Shown here: positions 28,385 to 38,466 of the stretch, in pieces
Position numbering within the stretch: position 1 is the stretch's first letter
How the letters are laid out: each line of letters starts with the position of its first letter
Source of the DNA: Colwellia sp. Arc7-635
GTDB taxonomy: Bacteria > Pseudomonadota > Gammaproteobacteria > Enterobacterales > Alteromonadaceae
Length of the DNA: 64,000 nucleotides
Assembly (NCBI RefSeq): GCF_003971255.1
Contig: NZ_CP034660.1
Location: 1,612,001-1,676,000, forward strand
Direction: 5' to 3'
Position numbers and translations under genes: made by a program
The notes under the pieces: generated by a model
Seen by the model: the letters and a program-made list of their open reading frames with translations, nothing else
The model's database searches: none
Told to the model about the DNA's origin: nothing

Positions 28385-29461
28385 TTAATTCTCTTGCGAT
28401 AGTCTATTCATAAAGTTGACGATGTATTTAGCCACAGTCACCGGTTTTTCTTCAACAGTAAAATGTCCTGAGTCCAATAAGTGAAGCTCTGCATTTGGCA
28501 CATCTTTTAAATAAGCCTCTGCGCCTGCTGCTATAAAAGCAGGATCGTTCTTGCCCCATACAATTAAAGTGGGCGGTTGATATTTACGTAAATACGCTTG
28601 CCACTTAGGATAATTTAGCAAATTATTATAGTAGTCTTGTAGCAACTGCACTTGAATCAAGCGATCATTTACGGTTTGTAAAAAATGTAGATCGTGGGTC
28701 CAGCTGTCTGGATTCATAACTTCAGGGTTATCGGGTACATCGCGCAAGTATTGTTTATTCACAATAGCTTGTTCCGCGGTGAATGAATAAAGTTTATCTA
28801 ACTGCTCTGGTGATTTGTCTTGATGTGCATTCTTAAAAAATTCCTGCCTTGGTAGCGTCAATCCAGCTAAATAAGCATTACCATTTTGTACGATTAAAGC
28901 CTCAAGTTTATCAGGATTATTTAATAGCATAGTAAAGCCAACGGGGGCACCAAAATCTTGTATATAGAGGCTGTAGCTTTTTATCTCAAGTGTATCGAGT
29001 AATCCTTCTACGTATTTCGCTAGTAAATTAAAGGTATATTTCTGTTTTGTTGGGTCAGGGCGATCGCTATAGCCTGAGCCCAAGTAATCAGGAGCTATAA
29101 CGTGATAACGACCCGACAACAAAGGAATAAGTTCACGGTAACTATGTGATGAAGATGGATAGCCATGTAATAACACAATAGTCTGTTTATGTTGTGTACC
29201 CGCTTCTCGATAAAAAATGCGTTTGCCGTCAACATTCGCATATTGATAAGTTGTTTTTGACGGCCACACGGCTTCTACCGCCGAGGCTTTCTGGGTAAAA
29301 GCAAGTAAGGTGATGAATAGTAATACCGTCCATGCGATTACTGTCGATGTTATAACTTGGTTAGGTCTTGTTTTTATAAGTACAGTTTTTATAGCTGTGC
29401 TTTTAACGGGTATAGCTTTATCAAGTGCTATATTAAACGGTTCTGGTAAATTAACGTGCAT
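28385..29461 (-). CDS. exported alpha/beta hydrolase of the haloalkane dehalogenase/epoxide hydrolase type
   Basis: Residues of the alpha/beta hydrolase fold are clear: oxyanion HGYPSSSHSYREL, nucleophile elbow IQDFGAPVGF with Asp in the nucleophile place, acid region VWGKNDPAF, and catalytic His in DSGHFTVEE. An Asp nucleophile points to dehalogenase or epoxide hydrolase chemistry rather than an ordinary esterase. A hydrophobic segment about residues 40-60 ending TQKASAVEA suggests export with an unusually long n-region. The ATG at 29461 has CGAGG before it; a TTG ten codons upstream (29491) is also open. Confidence 0.78.
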   Translation of the reverse strand: MHVNLPEPFNIALDKAIPVKSTAIKTVLIKTRPNQVITSTVIAWTVLLFITLLAFTQKASAVEAVWPSKTTYQYANVDGKRIFYREAGTQHKQTIVLLHGYPSSSHSYRELIPLLSGRYHVIAPDYLGSGYSDRPDPTKQKYTFNLLAKYVEGLLDTLEIKSYSLYIQDFGAPVGFTMLLNNPDKLEALIVQNGNAYLAGLTLPRQEFFKNAHQDKSPEQLDKLYSFTAEQAIVNKQYLRDVPDNPEVMNPDSWTHDLHFLQTVNDRLIQVQLLQDYYNNLLNYPKWQAYLRKYQPPTLIVWGKNDPAFIAAGAEAYLKDVPNAELHLLDSGHFTVEEKPVTVAKYIVNFMNRLSQEN

Positions 29462-29685
29462 TGAAACCTCGTGTATATCTGCATTTATCAAGATTAATCT
29501 ACCTACCAGACCTGTTATTTACTTAATTGCATTCATCTAATTTTCTCTCCAAGTGATGGCTATGTTTAGTGCAAGGGCTATAAGCAATGATAATGATGAG
29601 TAAATTAGCCTTATCATAATATGAGCGTTTAGCGTGATGAAGTTATTATCGTTCGGGTGCGTAAAGAGTGTCAGAATCATGAATG

Positions 29686-29737
29686 CTTAACTTTACTGCT
29701 TAATCTTACTGCTTAATCTTACTGCTTAGTTTTACTG
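29686..29737. repeat. 13-bp tandem repeat, four units
   Basis: Four head-to-tail units resemble CTTAATCTTACTG; the two middle ones are identical. The array is in the divergent region between the alpha/beta hydrolase and moxR genes. Confidence 0.8.
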
Positions 29738-29929
29738 ACAACATTTGACTTATACTGAGTTTATCTCGCATCAAATTGTGAATCATGTGTAGTTCACCAA
29801 GCGAATAAAAAAGAGCAGGGTTAAATATAAAGAGACGTTTTATGGTAACTTTTGGATGAAAAACTATTTTTCTTGGTATTAGCTAAATAATTAATTATGC
29901 TGAACTTTCAACAATGAGGACTTAATCGT

Positions 29930-30859
29930 ATGCAAACAGTGGTTGCCAATGTTTTGGCTCAAATTGAATCTGTCGTTATTGGCAAACCTCATCAAGTTAA
30001 ACTAGCTTTGGCGTGTTTGTTAGCTAAAGGTCATATTTTAATTGAAGACTTACCCGGCATGGGTAAAACAACGTTAGCCAATACCCTCGCTTTAACACTA
30101 GGCTTGTCGTATCAACGTATACAGTTTACTTCTGATCTCATGCCGGCTGATGTGATTGGCATCGCAATTTTTGACGAAGCTGAAAAAGCATTTAAATTAC
30201 ATCCTGGGGCGATATTTAATCAAGTGGTGTTAGCCGATGAAGTTAATCGTGCTAGTCCTAAAACGCAAAGTGCTTTGCTCGAAGCAATGGAGGAAGGGCG
30301 AGTCAGTGTTGATGGCATTACACATCAATTACCGGCACCATTTTTCGTTATTGCCACACAAAATCCCATGTCGCATGCCGGAACGTATCCTTTACCTGAG
30401 TCGCAACTAGACCGTTTTATGATGCGCCTTTCATTAGGCTTTCCTAGCATCGACGCTGAGCGTAAAATCCTGCAGTCAACGGCATCGCACCGTGATGTTG
30501 CCGACATTAAAGCTTTTTTGCATGTTGAACAGCTTAAAGATATTCAACAGCACATAGCTAGCGTACGTGTTGCTCCTGCAATTATCGATTATGTTATTGC
30601 TCTATGTCGAGTGAGTCGACAGGGCGAGTCTCAAGCGAAGGCATTATCACCACGGGCAGGTAAAGCATTACTGGCGGCGGCAAAATCATGGGCATTTATG
30701 GAAAATCGCGACTATGTTATACCAGAAGATATTCAAGCCGTTTTTTCACCCGTTTGTGAACATAGACTAGCGCCACAGCAGCATCATATCTTCGATCAAA
30801 AAGATGAAATTTCTCAGCAAATACTAGCGCAAGTGGATCCAACTGATCCCCTAGCTTAA
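29930..30859 (+). CDS. MoxR-family AAA+ ATPase
   Basis: A 309-residue MoxR ATPase, probably a chaperone for a complex made with the DUF58 protein. Walker A is DLPGMGKTT, Walker B is VLADEVNRASPKTQSALLEAMEE, sensor 1 is VIATQNPMSHAGTYPLPESQLDRF, and the C-terminal lid has LSPRAGKALL. It heads a moxR-DUF58-transglutaminase set, a widely conserved order. A 225-bp gap separates it from the DUF58 gene. Confidence 0.9.
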   Translation: MQTVVANVLAQIESVVIGKPHQVKLALACLLAKGHILIEDLPGMGKTTLANTLALTLGLSYQRIQFTSDLMPADVIGIAIFDEAEKAFKLHPGAIFNQVVLADEVNRASPKTQSALLEAMEEGRVSVDGITHQLPAPFFVIATQNPMSHAGTYPLPESQLDRFMMRLSLGFPSIDAERKILQSTASHRDVADIKAFLHVEQLKDIQQHIASVRVAPAIIDYVIALCRVSRQGESQAKALSPRAGKALLAAAKSWAFMENRDYVIPEDIQAVFSPVCEHRLAPQQHHIFDQKDEISQQILAQVDPTDPLA

Positions 30860-30962
30860 AGATACACTCGTTGTGGTTTACTTCCTGCGATTAAACCAAG
30901 CTATTGAGCCGAGCCATTGGCCAGAGCGATTGATTTAGCTTGAACTCAGTTTTTAGTGATTT

Positions 30963-31004
30963 TAATAGCTAGTTTTTAATAGCTAGTTTTTAATAGCTAG
31001 TTTT
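30963..31004. repeat. 14-bp tandem repeat, three units
   Basis: Three exact copies of AATAGCTAGTTTTT lie between the moxR and DUF58 genes, followed by a partial AATT. This may reflect replication slippage; no gene is affected. Confidence 0.85.
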
Positions 31005-31084
31005 TAATTCGGCTGATTTAACTTTAAATGCTAAATAATTAAATAGGCTCGAATTAAATCAATGTTATATAAAAGGGGCGTTAG

Positions 31085-32143
31085 GTGTTAAGTAAACGAA
31101 AAAACAGTGTTTTCTCAGCAATAACATCCGCTATGCGCGCTTTTATGCACAAGCGAATCGATAGTTGGTTAACTCGCCGCATTCCTCAAGATAATGAGCA
31201 ACGAATAAATCATCGTAATATTTTTATCATTCCAACACGTTTTGGTGCTAGTTTTTTGTTTTTTATTTTACTGTTATTTTTATTGGGCACTAATTATCAA
31301 AACAACGTTATTATTTTAATCAGCTATTTTCTGGTCAGTTTTTTTGTTGTGACGTTGTTACATAGTTTTTTTAATTTGTCAGGCTTGAAGTTTCAGGCAA
31401 AAAATTCAATACAAGGTTTTGTTGATACACAGTTATACTTTCCGCTGATTATCACCAGTAAAAAATCACGCTTTAACATTAGCTTTTCTTTCGAGCAATC
31501 AACCGCATGGTTAAAGAAAAAAGATAAAGAGCAGGTTAATGAAAATAACTCAGCAGAAGTAGCAGTAGTACAATTAGCACTTGGTGAAAGTGAGATACAA
31601 GTGCCTTATCGAGTATATCAACGTGGCCAATACTCCTTAGGACGTATGTTAATTGCCAGTGAATATGGTTTTGGTTTGTTTAGAGCTTGGACCCGACTAG
31701 ATTTTGCTCAGCAAGTAACCGCGTATCCAAAACCAATCACTTATCTTTGGTCTGATACACAGCAAAGTGTTGCTGGTGATGAAGTAAAAGATAAGGTTGA
31801 AAGCTACCAAGACAGCTTTCAACCTGGCCAAGATGAGTTTAATCAATTACGGCCTTATCAACTTGGCGAGTCGCTTAGTCGCGTATCATGGAAACATGTG
31901 GCGCGAGGTCAAGGTTGGTTTACTAAGCAATATCAACAAGCCTTAGCGGGTAAATTACAACTCAACTTTGAATACTTACCAGCCGGAACCTTGGAGCAAC
32001 GTTTAAGTTGGCTAAGTTACGCCATTAAAGATTGCAGTAATAAGCAGATTGCTTTTTCGCTAAAACTGCCTGATCAAGAACTTGCCTACGACAATAGCTC
32101 GCAACACACCTTGCAATGTTTAACCGCATTAGCGTGTTATTGA
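31085..32143 (+). CDS. DUF58-domain protein
   Basis: A 352-residue protein with two membrane helices (about residues 56-90) and a C-terminal DUF58 region including QLRPYQLGESLSRVSWKHVA. It is the usual partner of MoxR ATPases and TgpA-like transglutaminases, with a VWA-like fold expected. The start is GTG at 31085 preceded by AAAAGGGGCG. The next gene begins four bases after its stop, so the two are translationally linked. Confidence 0.85.
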   Translation: MLSKRKNSVFSAITSAMRAFMHKRIDSWLTRRIPQDNEQRINHRNIFIIPTRFGASFLFFILLLFLLGTNYQNNVIILISYFLVSFFVVTLLHSFFNLSGLKFQAKNSIQGFVDTQLYFPLIITSKKSRFNISFSFEQSTAWLKKKDKEQVNENNSAEVAVVQLALGESEIQVPYRVYQRGQYSLGRMLIASEYGFGLFRAWTRLDFAQQVTAYPKPITYLWSDTQQSVAGDEVKDKVESYQDSFQPGQDEFNQLRPYQLGESLSRVSWKHVARGQGWFTKQYQQALAGKLQLNFEYLPAGTLEQRLSWLSYAIKDCSNKQIAFSLKLPDQELAYDNSSQHTLQCLTALACY

Positions 32144-32147
32144 GCAC

Positions 32148-34460
32148 ATGATGACAATAAAAAGCGCAGCAAAAACTTATAAATTAAGTAGAAAAACAAA
32201 TATAGCAAAACAAAAGCCGCTAAAACCGTGTTTGAAAATGACAGGAAAAATGTATTTTTGTTTATTGTTTTTTCAATTACTTAACCTGTCGACATTGGTT
32301 TTTCAATTCCATCTATTGTATTTATTATTCGCCATATTTGTTTTAACGTTGCAGCTTATAGTACATGTAAAAATAGCGCGTAAAAGCTCTCATACTGCAC
32401 GTTATTCTCAATTGCTAGAGAGTTACACGCTGCCTAAAGTTTTGCCAAGTTGGTTAGTGCTACTGTTAGCTATTTCTGGCAGTGTCGGTATTGCTATTGC
32501 CGGACAAGAGTTAGGCCTTTTGCTGAGCATGATCCATTTATTATGTTTTGCCTATAGTTTAAAAATGTTTGAAATACCCAGTCGTAAAGATTTATATCAG
32601 TTAGTGGTGCTTGGTATTTTTGTTGCCGTATCGTCATTGATTTTTGTGCAATCAATTTATTTTTCTTTGGCGGTTATTGTTTTAGTGCTTGGCAATTTCA
32701 TGATTTTGCTTAATTTATTTGCGCCGACGATGGCGTTATCAGCCCAAACGAAACTATTAGCTAAGCTCAGTGTTTATTCCATACCGTTTGCGATAATTTT
32801 ATTTATTGGTTTTCCAAAGCTGAGTCCCTTTTGGCAAGTGCCTAGCGTAAAATCAGCGAAGGTGGGACTTTCTGACAGTGTGAAAATCGGAGATATTGCC
32901 AAATTAGCCTTATCGAATGAATTAGCCTTTCGAGTGAGCTTTCAAAATAAAGCACCTGCCCATGCACAGCTGTATTGGCGCGCTATGGTATTAGATGATT
33001 TTGATGGCACAACATGGCGACAAGGTAAGTTGAGTTCAATGCCGAGTCACTTACAAGTCACTGCGCAAGACAGTGTATCGAACAGCCTAAATAATCTAAA
33101 TAATCCAAATAACCTAAACTTCACTGCTGCAGAAAGTAGAAAGCGTCCCGCCATGGTTGAACTACGTGGCTCAGCCGTTGACTATCAAATTATCACTGAA
33201 CCTAGTTTTCAATCTTGGTTATTTGCGCTAGATTTTGCGAACAGTGATCAAGGTGATGTTGGTCAGCGCAATGATTTTTCGTTATTTTATCGTGGCATTG
33301 TCAATCAAACATTAAGCTATCAAGTTACAAGCTATCCTGAGGCTGTGTTATCAGCAGAGCTTACTGATGATGTACGAGCGTCGAGCTTGGCATTAACCAG
33401 CGCCAACAACCCTAAATTATTAGTGAAAGGGCAACAGTTGCGCAGGCTTTATCGTGATGATAAACAATTAATTAACCATGTATTAGCAGACTTTAACCAA
33501 AACGATTATTTTTATACTCTTCAGCCACCTACTTTGACGGCGAATAGCTTAGATCAATTCTACTTCGACACGCGGGCAGGATTTTGTGAACATTATGCTA
33601 GCTCGTTTACATACTTAATGCGTGCTGCGGGTATTCCTGCACGAATGGTCGTGGGCTATCTTGGTGGTGAGTTTAATCCTAAGGGAAATTATTTAAGCGT
33701 CTATCAGCGTAATGCTCACGCTTGGTCAGAGGTATGGCTACCCAATAAGGGGTGGCAACGAATTGATCCCACCGCGGCAGTTGACCTGGAGCGAGTAGAA
33801 AGTGGTTTTTCGAGTAATTTAATGCAACAACAGGCTGACTTATCTTCAGATTTTTTTTCGGCCCAAGCGCTAAAATCTATGTGGTGGTACCGGCAGCTAA
33901 GTATGCAAATTGACGCTATTGATTATCAATGGACACGCTGGGTTATTGGCTATAATGCTCAGCAGCAATCGCGTGTTATGGCTGATTTTTTGGCGAGTTT
34001 GACACAAGCAAAGAATCTATTTTATTTACTGTCGACAATACTTAGCTTAACGCTACTGCTATTTTTCCTTAAAAGGGTTAAAGCTAGCGTAAAGACGAAT
34101 GATAAAATTAAAGACATTTACTTAAAAACCTTAGCATTAATGGCGCAACATAAATTGATTAAAGCTCGGTCGATGACCGCAAAACAATTCGCTGAACTTG
34201 TTACAACAACTAGGCCTGAGTTAGCGGAAAACTTTACCATCATATCAGCGTGTTTTGAGCAGTTAGCTTATCAACATTTCGACGATGAGTTAGAAAACAG
34301 TGTACTTAACGGCGATTGCAAAAAGGCGATTGCATTAAAACAAAAATTGCAGGCTGCACAGAAGTTGGCTCAAGGTAAGCAAATAAAGATGTTGCAACGC
34401 AGTTACCGACAGCTACGTTGGACATTGTGGCTTATCAAGCTTGGTATTAAGTCAAAATAA
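32148..34460 (+). CDS. TgpA-like membrane transglutaminase (DUF3488-TGc-DUF4129)
   Basis: A 770-residue protein. The N-terminal DUF3488 region has about six membrane helices (residues 30-230), followed by a periplasmic transglutaminase domain and a final transmembrane helix near 622-642 with a cytoplasmic DUF4129 tail. The catalytic triad is intact: Cys480 in AGFCEHYASSF, His524 in NAHAWSEVW and Asp540 in RIDPTAAV. Homologues such as P. aeruginosa TgpA act in the periplasm; the substrate is unknown. It is co-transcribed with the DUF58 gene. Confidence 0.88.
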   Translation: MMTIKSAAKTYKLSRKTNIAKQKPLKPCLKMTGKMYFCLLFFQLLNLSTLVFQFHLLYLLFAIFVLTLQLIVHVKIARKSSHTARYSQLLESYTLPKVLPSWLVLLLAISGSVGIAIAGQELGLLLSMIHLLCFAYSLKMFEIPSRKDLYQLVVLGIFVAVSSLIFVQSIYFSLAVIVLVLGNFMILLNLFAPTMALSAQTKLLAKLSVYSIPFAIILFIGFPKLSPFWQVPSVKSAKVGLSDSVKIGDIAKLALSNELAFRVSFQNKAPAHAQLYWRAMVLDDFDGTTWRQGKLSSMPSHLQVTAQDSVSNSLNNLNNPNNLNFTAAESRKRPAMVELRGSAVDYQIITEPSFQSWLFALDFANSDQGDVGQRNDFSLFYRGIVNQTLSYQVTSYPEAVLSAELTDDVRASSLALTSANNPKLLVKGQQLRRLYRDDKQLINHVLADFNQNDYFYTLQPPTLTANSLDQFYFDTRAGFCEHYASSFTYLMRAAGIPARMVVGYLGGEFNPKGNYLSVYQRNAHAWSEVWLPNKGWQRIDPTAAVDLERVESGFSSNLMQQQADLSSDFFSAQALKSMWWYRQLSMQIDAIDYQWTRWVIGYNAQQQSRVMADFLASLTQAKNLFYLLSTILSLTLLLFFLKRVKASVKTNDKIKDIYLKTLALMAQHKLIKARSMTAKQFAELVTTTRPELAENFTIISACFEQLAYQHFDDELENSVLNGDCKKAIALKQKLQAAQKLAQGKQIKMLQRSYRQLRWTLWLIKLGIKSK

Positions 34461-34496
34461 ACCTAATAAACTAGGCAAATTAAGCAAGTTATAAAT

Positions 34497-34537
34497 AACG
34501 TAAGCTAGGCTTAACTAGTATTAGCTAAGCTTACGTT
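34497..34537. terminator. imperfect inverted repeat between convergent genes
   Basis: AACGTAAGCT (34497-34506) and AGCTTACGTT (34528-34537) are exact complements separated by 21 bases that pair partly. It lies between the convergent tgpA-like and gld operons, where a bidirectional terminator is expected, but no T-tract follows. Confidence 0.35.
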
Positions 34538-34610
34538 AGGTTTAGCGGGGGTCAGTTAGTTATTAGTTACGTTAGTTAACTTGAACTCTGGGTAATGAGC
34601 GCTAATGCTT

Positions 34611-34660
34611 AATTAAAATTAAAATTAAAATTAAAATTAAAATTAAAATTAAAATTAAAA
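34611..34660. repeat. AAAATT hexamer tandem repeat, about eight units
   Basis: About 50 bases of uninterrupted AAAATT units lie between the convergent transglutaminase and GldG-like genes. The same hexamer is found at 7880-7905. Confidence 0.9.
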
Positions 34661-34685
34661 GCGTACCCTGAGCTCAAGTCAGTCA

Positions 34686-36437
34686 TTAACGTCGTTTCGA
34701 TTGTAGCCATACAACGATGCCAGCAATAACAAAGAAAAATATCGTGAAGAATAATATCACCACCACTTGACGTTTTTGTTGACTGGTTAAATCTAAACGT
34801 TCAACCTTTACGGCTTTCGTGTTCAGGAATGTTTGATAATCTAATTCGGCTAACCAGTTAACAACATTAAGCCCCATTTGGGCATTACTATATTGATTAA
34901 TATAAACATTAGTTAAAAAATCAGCATCAGTAAAAATAATAAGGCGAGTATCCGAAATAGGCTTAACTGTGGCGTATGGCGACTCAATTAAGGTTTTATT
35001 TTCTTTTGCTTTATGCTCTTCGAGAACGACATAAGAAATAGCAACAGGACCAGCGGTGTCTGTTTCTTGATTATACTCAATGGCTAAATTTCGATTACTT
35101 TCAGCCCAGCTTTGTGTTTTCGATGTAGTCGAAGCAATTGCGGCAAGTTTAATGTTCGCTCGGCGCTGCGCTAATATCTCGATAGAGCGAGGCCTAACGT
35201 AAAAGGTATAATCTAAACCCTCTGTAATCGCTTTATGTTGCTGATAATTTTTTGTCGCTGGACTGCCAACATCGTCACCAACATGATTGGTTAAATCAAC
35301 AACAATATCGCTGTTAACGTTAAGCCCCCAATGATTTACAAGACTATTTAACGAAGGATTTAACTGCAGTTGCTCGGTTGTTAACGGTTTGTCAGGTGTG
35401 GTCACTAAAGTATTCTCAATGAGGAATAGCGCATCACCGCCGGCACTTAAATAATCGATAATTAAGCTGTCTTCTTGTTTGGTCAGTGCCGTGCGAGCGC
35501 CAGCAATAACCAGTACATCACAATCAGCAGGGATTGCCTGTGTAATACCTAGCATTAGGGGGTCGCTGATAATATTGTTATCGGCTAATAATTGCTTAAA
35601 AGTTGATAAACCAACATTATCTTCATTTGATAGCGAATATTCACCATGCCCGACAAGAAAGTACACCTTTCGAGCCGGGCTACTTGCTCGCGCAATGGCA
35701 TTGGTGAGTTTTTCTTCTGTTAGAGCATCGTCACTAAAATCAACGTCTTTACGACCGTTGCTTGATTGCACAATCACTTTACGTTCGCTGCCATTAACCA
35801 CATTACCAAATTTAGCCGCAACTGAAATGTTATCGATGGGATCGATAATTTGTGTGCTGATCAAGCCACCCGATAGTCTTTCATATTCATTAAATAAGTC
35901 TTGTAAATATTTCGGTGGTAAGCCGACATAAAGCGCGGTTAGCTCAACTTTTTCATTTAATCTGCTAATAAAATTAACGGTATTCTGTGTGAGCGTATGT
36001 TGTTTATTTTGAGTGACGTCCCAGCGGGTATTATTGCTATTAGCAGCATAATGGCTAAGGCTTAAGAATAGTAAGCTACCAATAACCATGGTGAAAACTA
36101 ATAGCATTTTCTTCCAACGTCTGGAGATAAAAGCTTGTTTTATGTCGCTTTGGCTAGCTTCACCAGAGGTTAGTGTCATCACATTAGCTTCAGCACGGTT
36201 AAGCTTTTTCATTACAACCAACAACACCACCAGTGATATAGCGCCAATATAGGTGAGACAACTGGCTAAATTAAAGGCGAGTAAGTTAAATTTCCCTGCA
36301 ATATAAAATAACGATAAACCTAATACAAAGACAAACAGCATCACACCGACTAAAGCTGGAAAGAAGTGCTTAAAGATGATTTTGCTTTCGTTATTATTGT
36401 TGTTATTGCCACTACTGCTATCATTTGAAATTGTCAT
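34686..36437 (-). CDS. GldG-like ABC transporter auxiliary protein
   Basis: A 583-residue membrane protein with two N-terminal helices (about residues 23-75), a third near 110-128, a large extracytoplasmic region, and a C-terminal helix near 555-577. The central part has VYFLVGHGEYS and a following DVLVIAGARTAL, matching the GldG/ABC-type uncharacterised transport domain. It is adjacent to the permease and ATPase genes, forming a Gld-like ABC set. Outside Bacteroidetes gliding this set has no agreed substrate. Confidence 0.82.
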   Translation of the reverse strand: MTISNDSSSGNNNNNNESKIIFKHFFPALVGVMLFVFVLGLSLFYIAGKFNLLAFNLASCLTYIGAISLVVLLVVMKKLNRAEANVMTLTSGEASQSDIKQAFISRRWKKMLLVFTMVIGSLLFLSLSHYAANSNNTRWDVTQNKQHTLTQNTVNFISRLNEKVELTALYVGLPPKYLQDLFNEYERLSGGLISTQIIDPIDNISVAAKFGNVVNGSERKVIVQSSNGRKDVDFSDDALTEEKLTNAIARASSPARKVYFLVGHGEYSLSNEDNVGLSTFKQLLADNNIISDPLMLGITQAIPADCDVLVIAGARTALTKQEDSLIIDYLSAGGDALFLIENTLVTTPDKPLTTEQLQLNPSLNSLVNHWGLNVNSDIVVDLTNHVGDDVGSPATKNYQQHKAITEGLDYTFYVRPRSIEILAQRRANIKLAAIASTTSKTQSWAESNRNLAIEYNQETDTAGPVAISYVVLEEHKAKENKTLIESPYATVKPISDTRLIIFTDADFLTNVYINQYSNAQMGLNVVNWLAELDYQTFLNTKAVKVERLDLTSQQKRQVVVILFFTIFFFVIAGIVVWLQSKRR

Positions 36438-37148
36438 TTATTGCCACAGCTTATGGTTGATGCTTAAACAGGTGAGCACTAAACATAGTACGATACCGGC
36501 TAAATAATAGATAATATCGCTGGTGGTGATAACACCAATAGCGAAATTCTCAAGATGTGTTCGTGTACTTAATTGGATTAAAAAGCTTTCAGCGAAACCA
36601 GTAAAGTATTTGGTAAAGCTGACAGAGAAGTACAGTGAAAATAGCAGTAAGTAGGATGTCATCGCCGCAATAATTTGATTGCGTGTCCATGATGACGTTA
36701 ACAATCCTATGGCGATGAAAAAAGCGCCTTCTAGCCAAATTCCGATATAGCCCGACAAGATACTGTATGGGTCAGGGCTGCCGTAATATTCGACAATAAA
36801 ATAGTAAACACCGGTTAGGGCGATCAATAAAGAGTAAAAAATCAACATGCTCAAATATTTGCCCAGCACTATCATGCTTGGTGTTAATGGCGCGGTGAGT
36901 AAAAACTCCATGGTGCCATTGGCTTTTTCTTCAGAAAATAACTTCATGGTTAATAAGGGGATGATGAAAATAAACATAAATTCCATCACTTGGAAAATAT
37001 CACGTAATGACACCTCTCTATTTTGCTCAATCAGCATAAAGAAAAGGACATTAAACAAGGACAAACAAGCGATAAGAATAATGTAGGCAATGGGACTACT
37101 AAAATAGCCATGCAGTTCTTTTTTGGTTAGCGCAATAATTTTATTCAT
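36438..37148 (-). CDS. ABC-2 type permease (GldF-like)
   Basis: A 236-residue protein with six predicted membrane helices and KELHGYFSSPIAYIIL and LLTMKLFSEEKANGTMEFLLTAPL, a typical ABC-2 permease signature of the GldF/NosY kind. It overlaps the ATPase stop codon by one base (TGATG) and abuts the GldG-like gene, so the three genes are one operon. Confidence 0.88.
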   Translation of the reverse strand: MNKIIALTKKELHGYFSSPIAYIILIACLSLFNVLFFMLIEQNREVSLRDIFQVMEFMFIFIIPLLTMKLFSEEKANGTMEFLLTAPLTPSMIVLGKYLSMLIFYSLLIALTGVYYFIVEYYGSPDPYSILSGYIGIWLEGAFFIAIGLLTSSWTRNQIIAAMTSYLLLFSLYFSVSFTKYFTGFAESFLIQLSTRTHLENFAIGVITTSDIIYYLAGIVLCLVLTCLSINHKLWQ

Positions 37149-37900
37149 CAGTAATTACTAACATTTTGCGTTTGCTCTTGGTGATGAGCAATGAAAATTT
37201 GCTCTAAGGTGTTTGGTGTAGGTTTATGTTCAGGGTTAAGCAAAGTGTCCAGTGGCTTATCTATAATAAGCTGACCAGATTTAATCATTAAAATACGTTG
37301 GGCTATTTTTTCAATTTCAGGCAATGTGTGTGTGCTTAATAGTACGGTCCTTTGTTCGCGCTGATTGTTAATTAAGGCCAGCACTTGCTGTACTTGCATT
37401 GGATCTAAGCCGCTGGTCGGCTCATCTAAAATAAGTAATTTAGGCTCATGAATAATCGCTTGCGCTATTCCGACTCTTTGTTTGTAGCCTTTAGATAATG
37501 TTGAAATTGTTTTATTTTTTACGTGCTCTAACTGGCATTCTTCTAATGTTTTAGTCAGTTGGCTTTTACGTTTCTTTGCTGAAACGCCTTTGATATCTGC
37601 GGCAAATTTTAAGTACTGCAGCACCGTCATATTGGTGTACAACGGAGGTGTTTCAGGTAGATAACCAATTTTTTCTCTAATGGTTAATGAATGTTTAGTA
37701 ATATCGTCGCCGTCAACGAAAACACAGCCAGAAGAGGGGGAAATAAAAGCGGTAATAATGCGCATTAATGTGGTTTTACCCGCACCATTTTTACCTAAAA
37801 ATCCGACAATATCGCCTTGATTAATCTCAAAGCTCACATCATCTACAGCTTGTAGCGTATCAAAGTTTTTACTGACATGTTCAACCGTTAAAATACTCAC
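37148..37900 (-). CDS. ABC transporter ATP-binding protein (GldA-like)
   Basis: A 250-residue ABC ATPase with Walker A GKNGAGKTTLM, Q-loop region YLPETPPLYTNMTV, signature LSKGYKQRVGIAQA, Walker B LLILDEPTSGLDP and H-loop STHTLPE. It is the first gene of the three-gene Gld-like operon, driving the GldF-like permease. The YLPE Q-loop variant is shared with GldA and NosF-type ATPases. Confidence 0.9.
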   Translation of the reverse strand: MSILTVEHVSKNFDTLQAVDDVSFEINQGDIVGFLGKNGAGKTTLMRIITAFISPSSGCVFVDGDDITKHSLTIREKIGYLPETPPLYTNMTVLQYLKFAADIKGVSAKKRKSQLTKTLEECQLEHVKNKTISTLSKGYKQRVGIAQAIIHEPKLLILDEPTSGLDPMQVQQVLALINNQREQRTVLLSTHTLPEIEKIAQRILMIKSGQLIIDKPLDTLLNPEHKPTPNTLEQIFIAHHQEQTQNVSNY

Positions 37901-38352
37901 TTAATAGCCTTTTTGTCGTTACTGGTTCTATGGTTCAATAGTTATAACGTGATAGTAGTCACTTGCTATCAGTCAATTTTTCAGAGCGATTTCTACACTT
38001 TTAGCACCCAACAAATAGTACTGTAAAATCTAATAATGGTATAACGACTAACGCCTTTGAAATATACCGCGTTAATAAACATGTAGTGTTAACAAATATA
38101 ATGTTAATGAAAACAGCATGAATACAAATAACATGCTTTTAATACTGAGCTGTCATGAAAATGTTAGCTGAAAAACATCATCAGTTATTCATTTGTTAAC
38201 CATTAGATTAGCTATTCGCTAGTTATTAGATATTAGAGAATCACTAAATAGAGAAAATTATTGATGGAGTGTAGCACGAACAAAAATACATTATGACCTA
38301 TGCATTAATGTTTTATAAACAATATCTTGTTGTTATTTGTAGTGACTTAATT

Positions 38353-38458
38353 ATATACCCGTTCCACTTAAAGGTGCAGTTTCAGCGCTAAGCGAGGAAT
38401 TCAGATCAAGGCGCGATACGCGGATAATGATCACTCCCATATCATGCTACTTCATCGT
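38353..38458 (-). repeat. MITE-like element, truncated copy 3 (opposite orientation)
   Basis: It begins ATATACCCGTTCCACTTAAA and continues GTGCAGTTTCAG, then AATTCAGATCAAGGCGCGATA, which is the reverse complement of the right half of copy 1. Similarity fades after about 38458, and the other terminal repeat is missing. Confidence 0.65.
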
Positions 38459-38466
38459 TAAAACGC

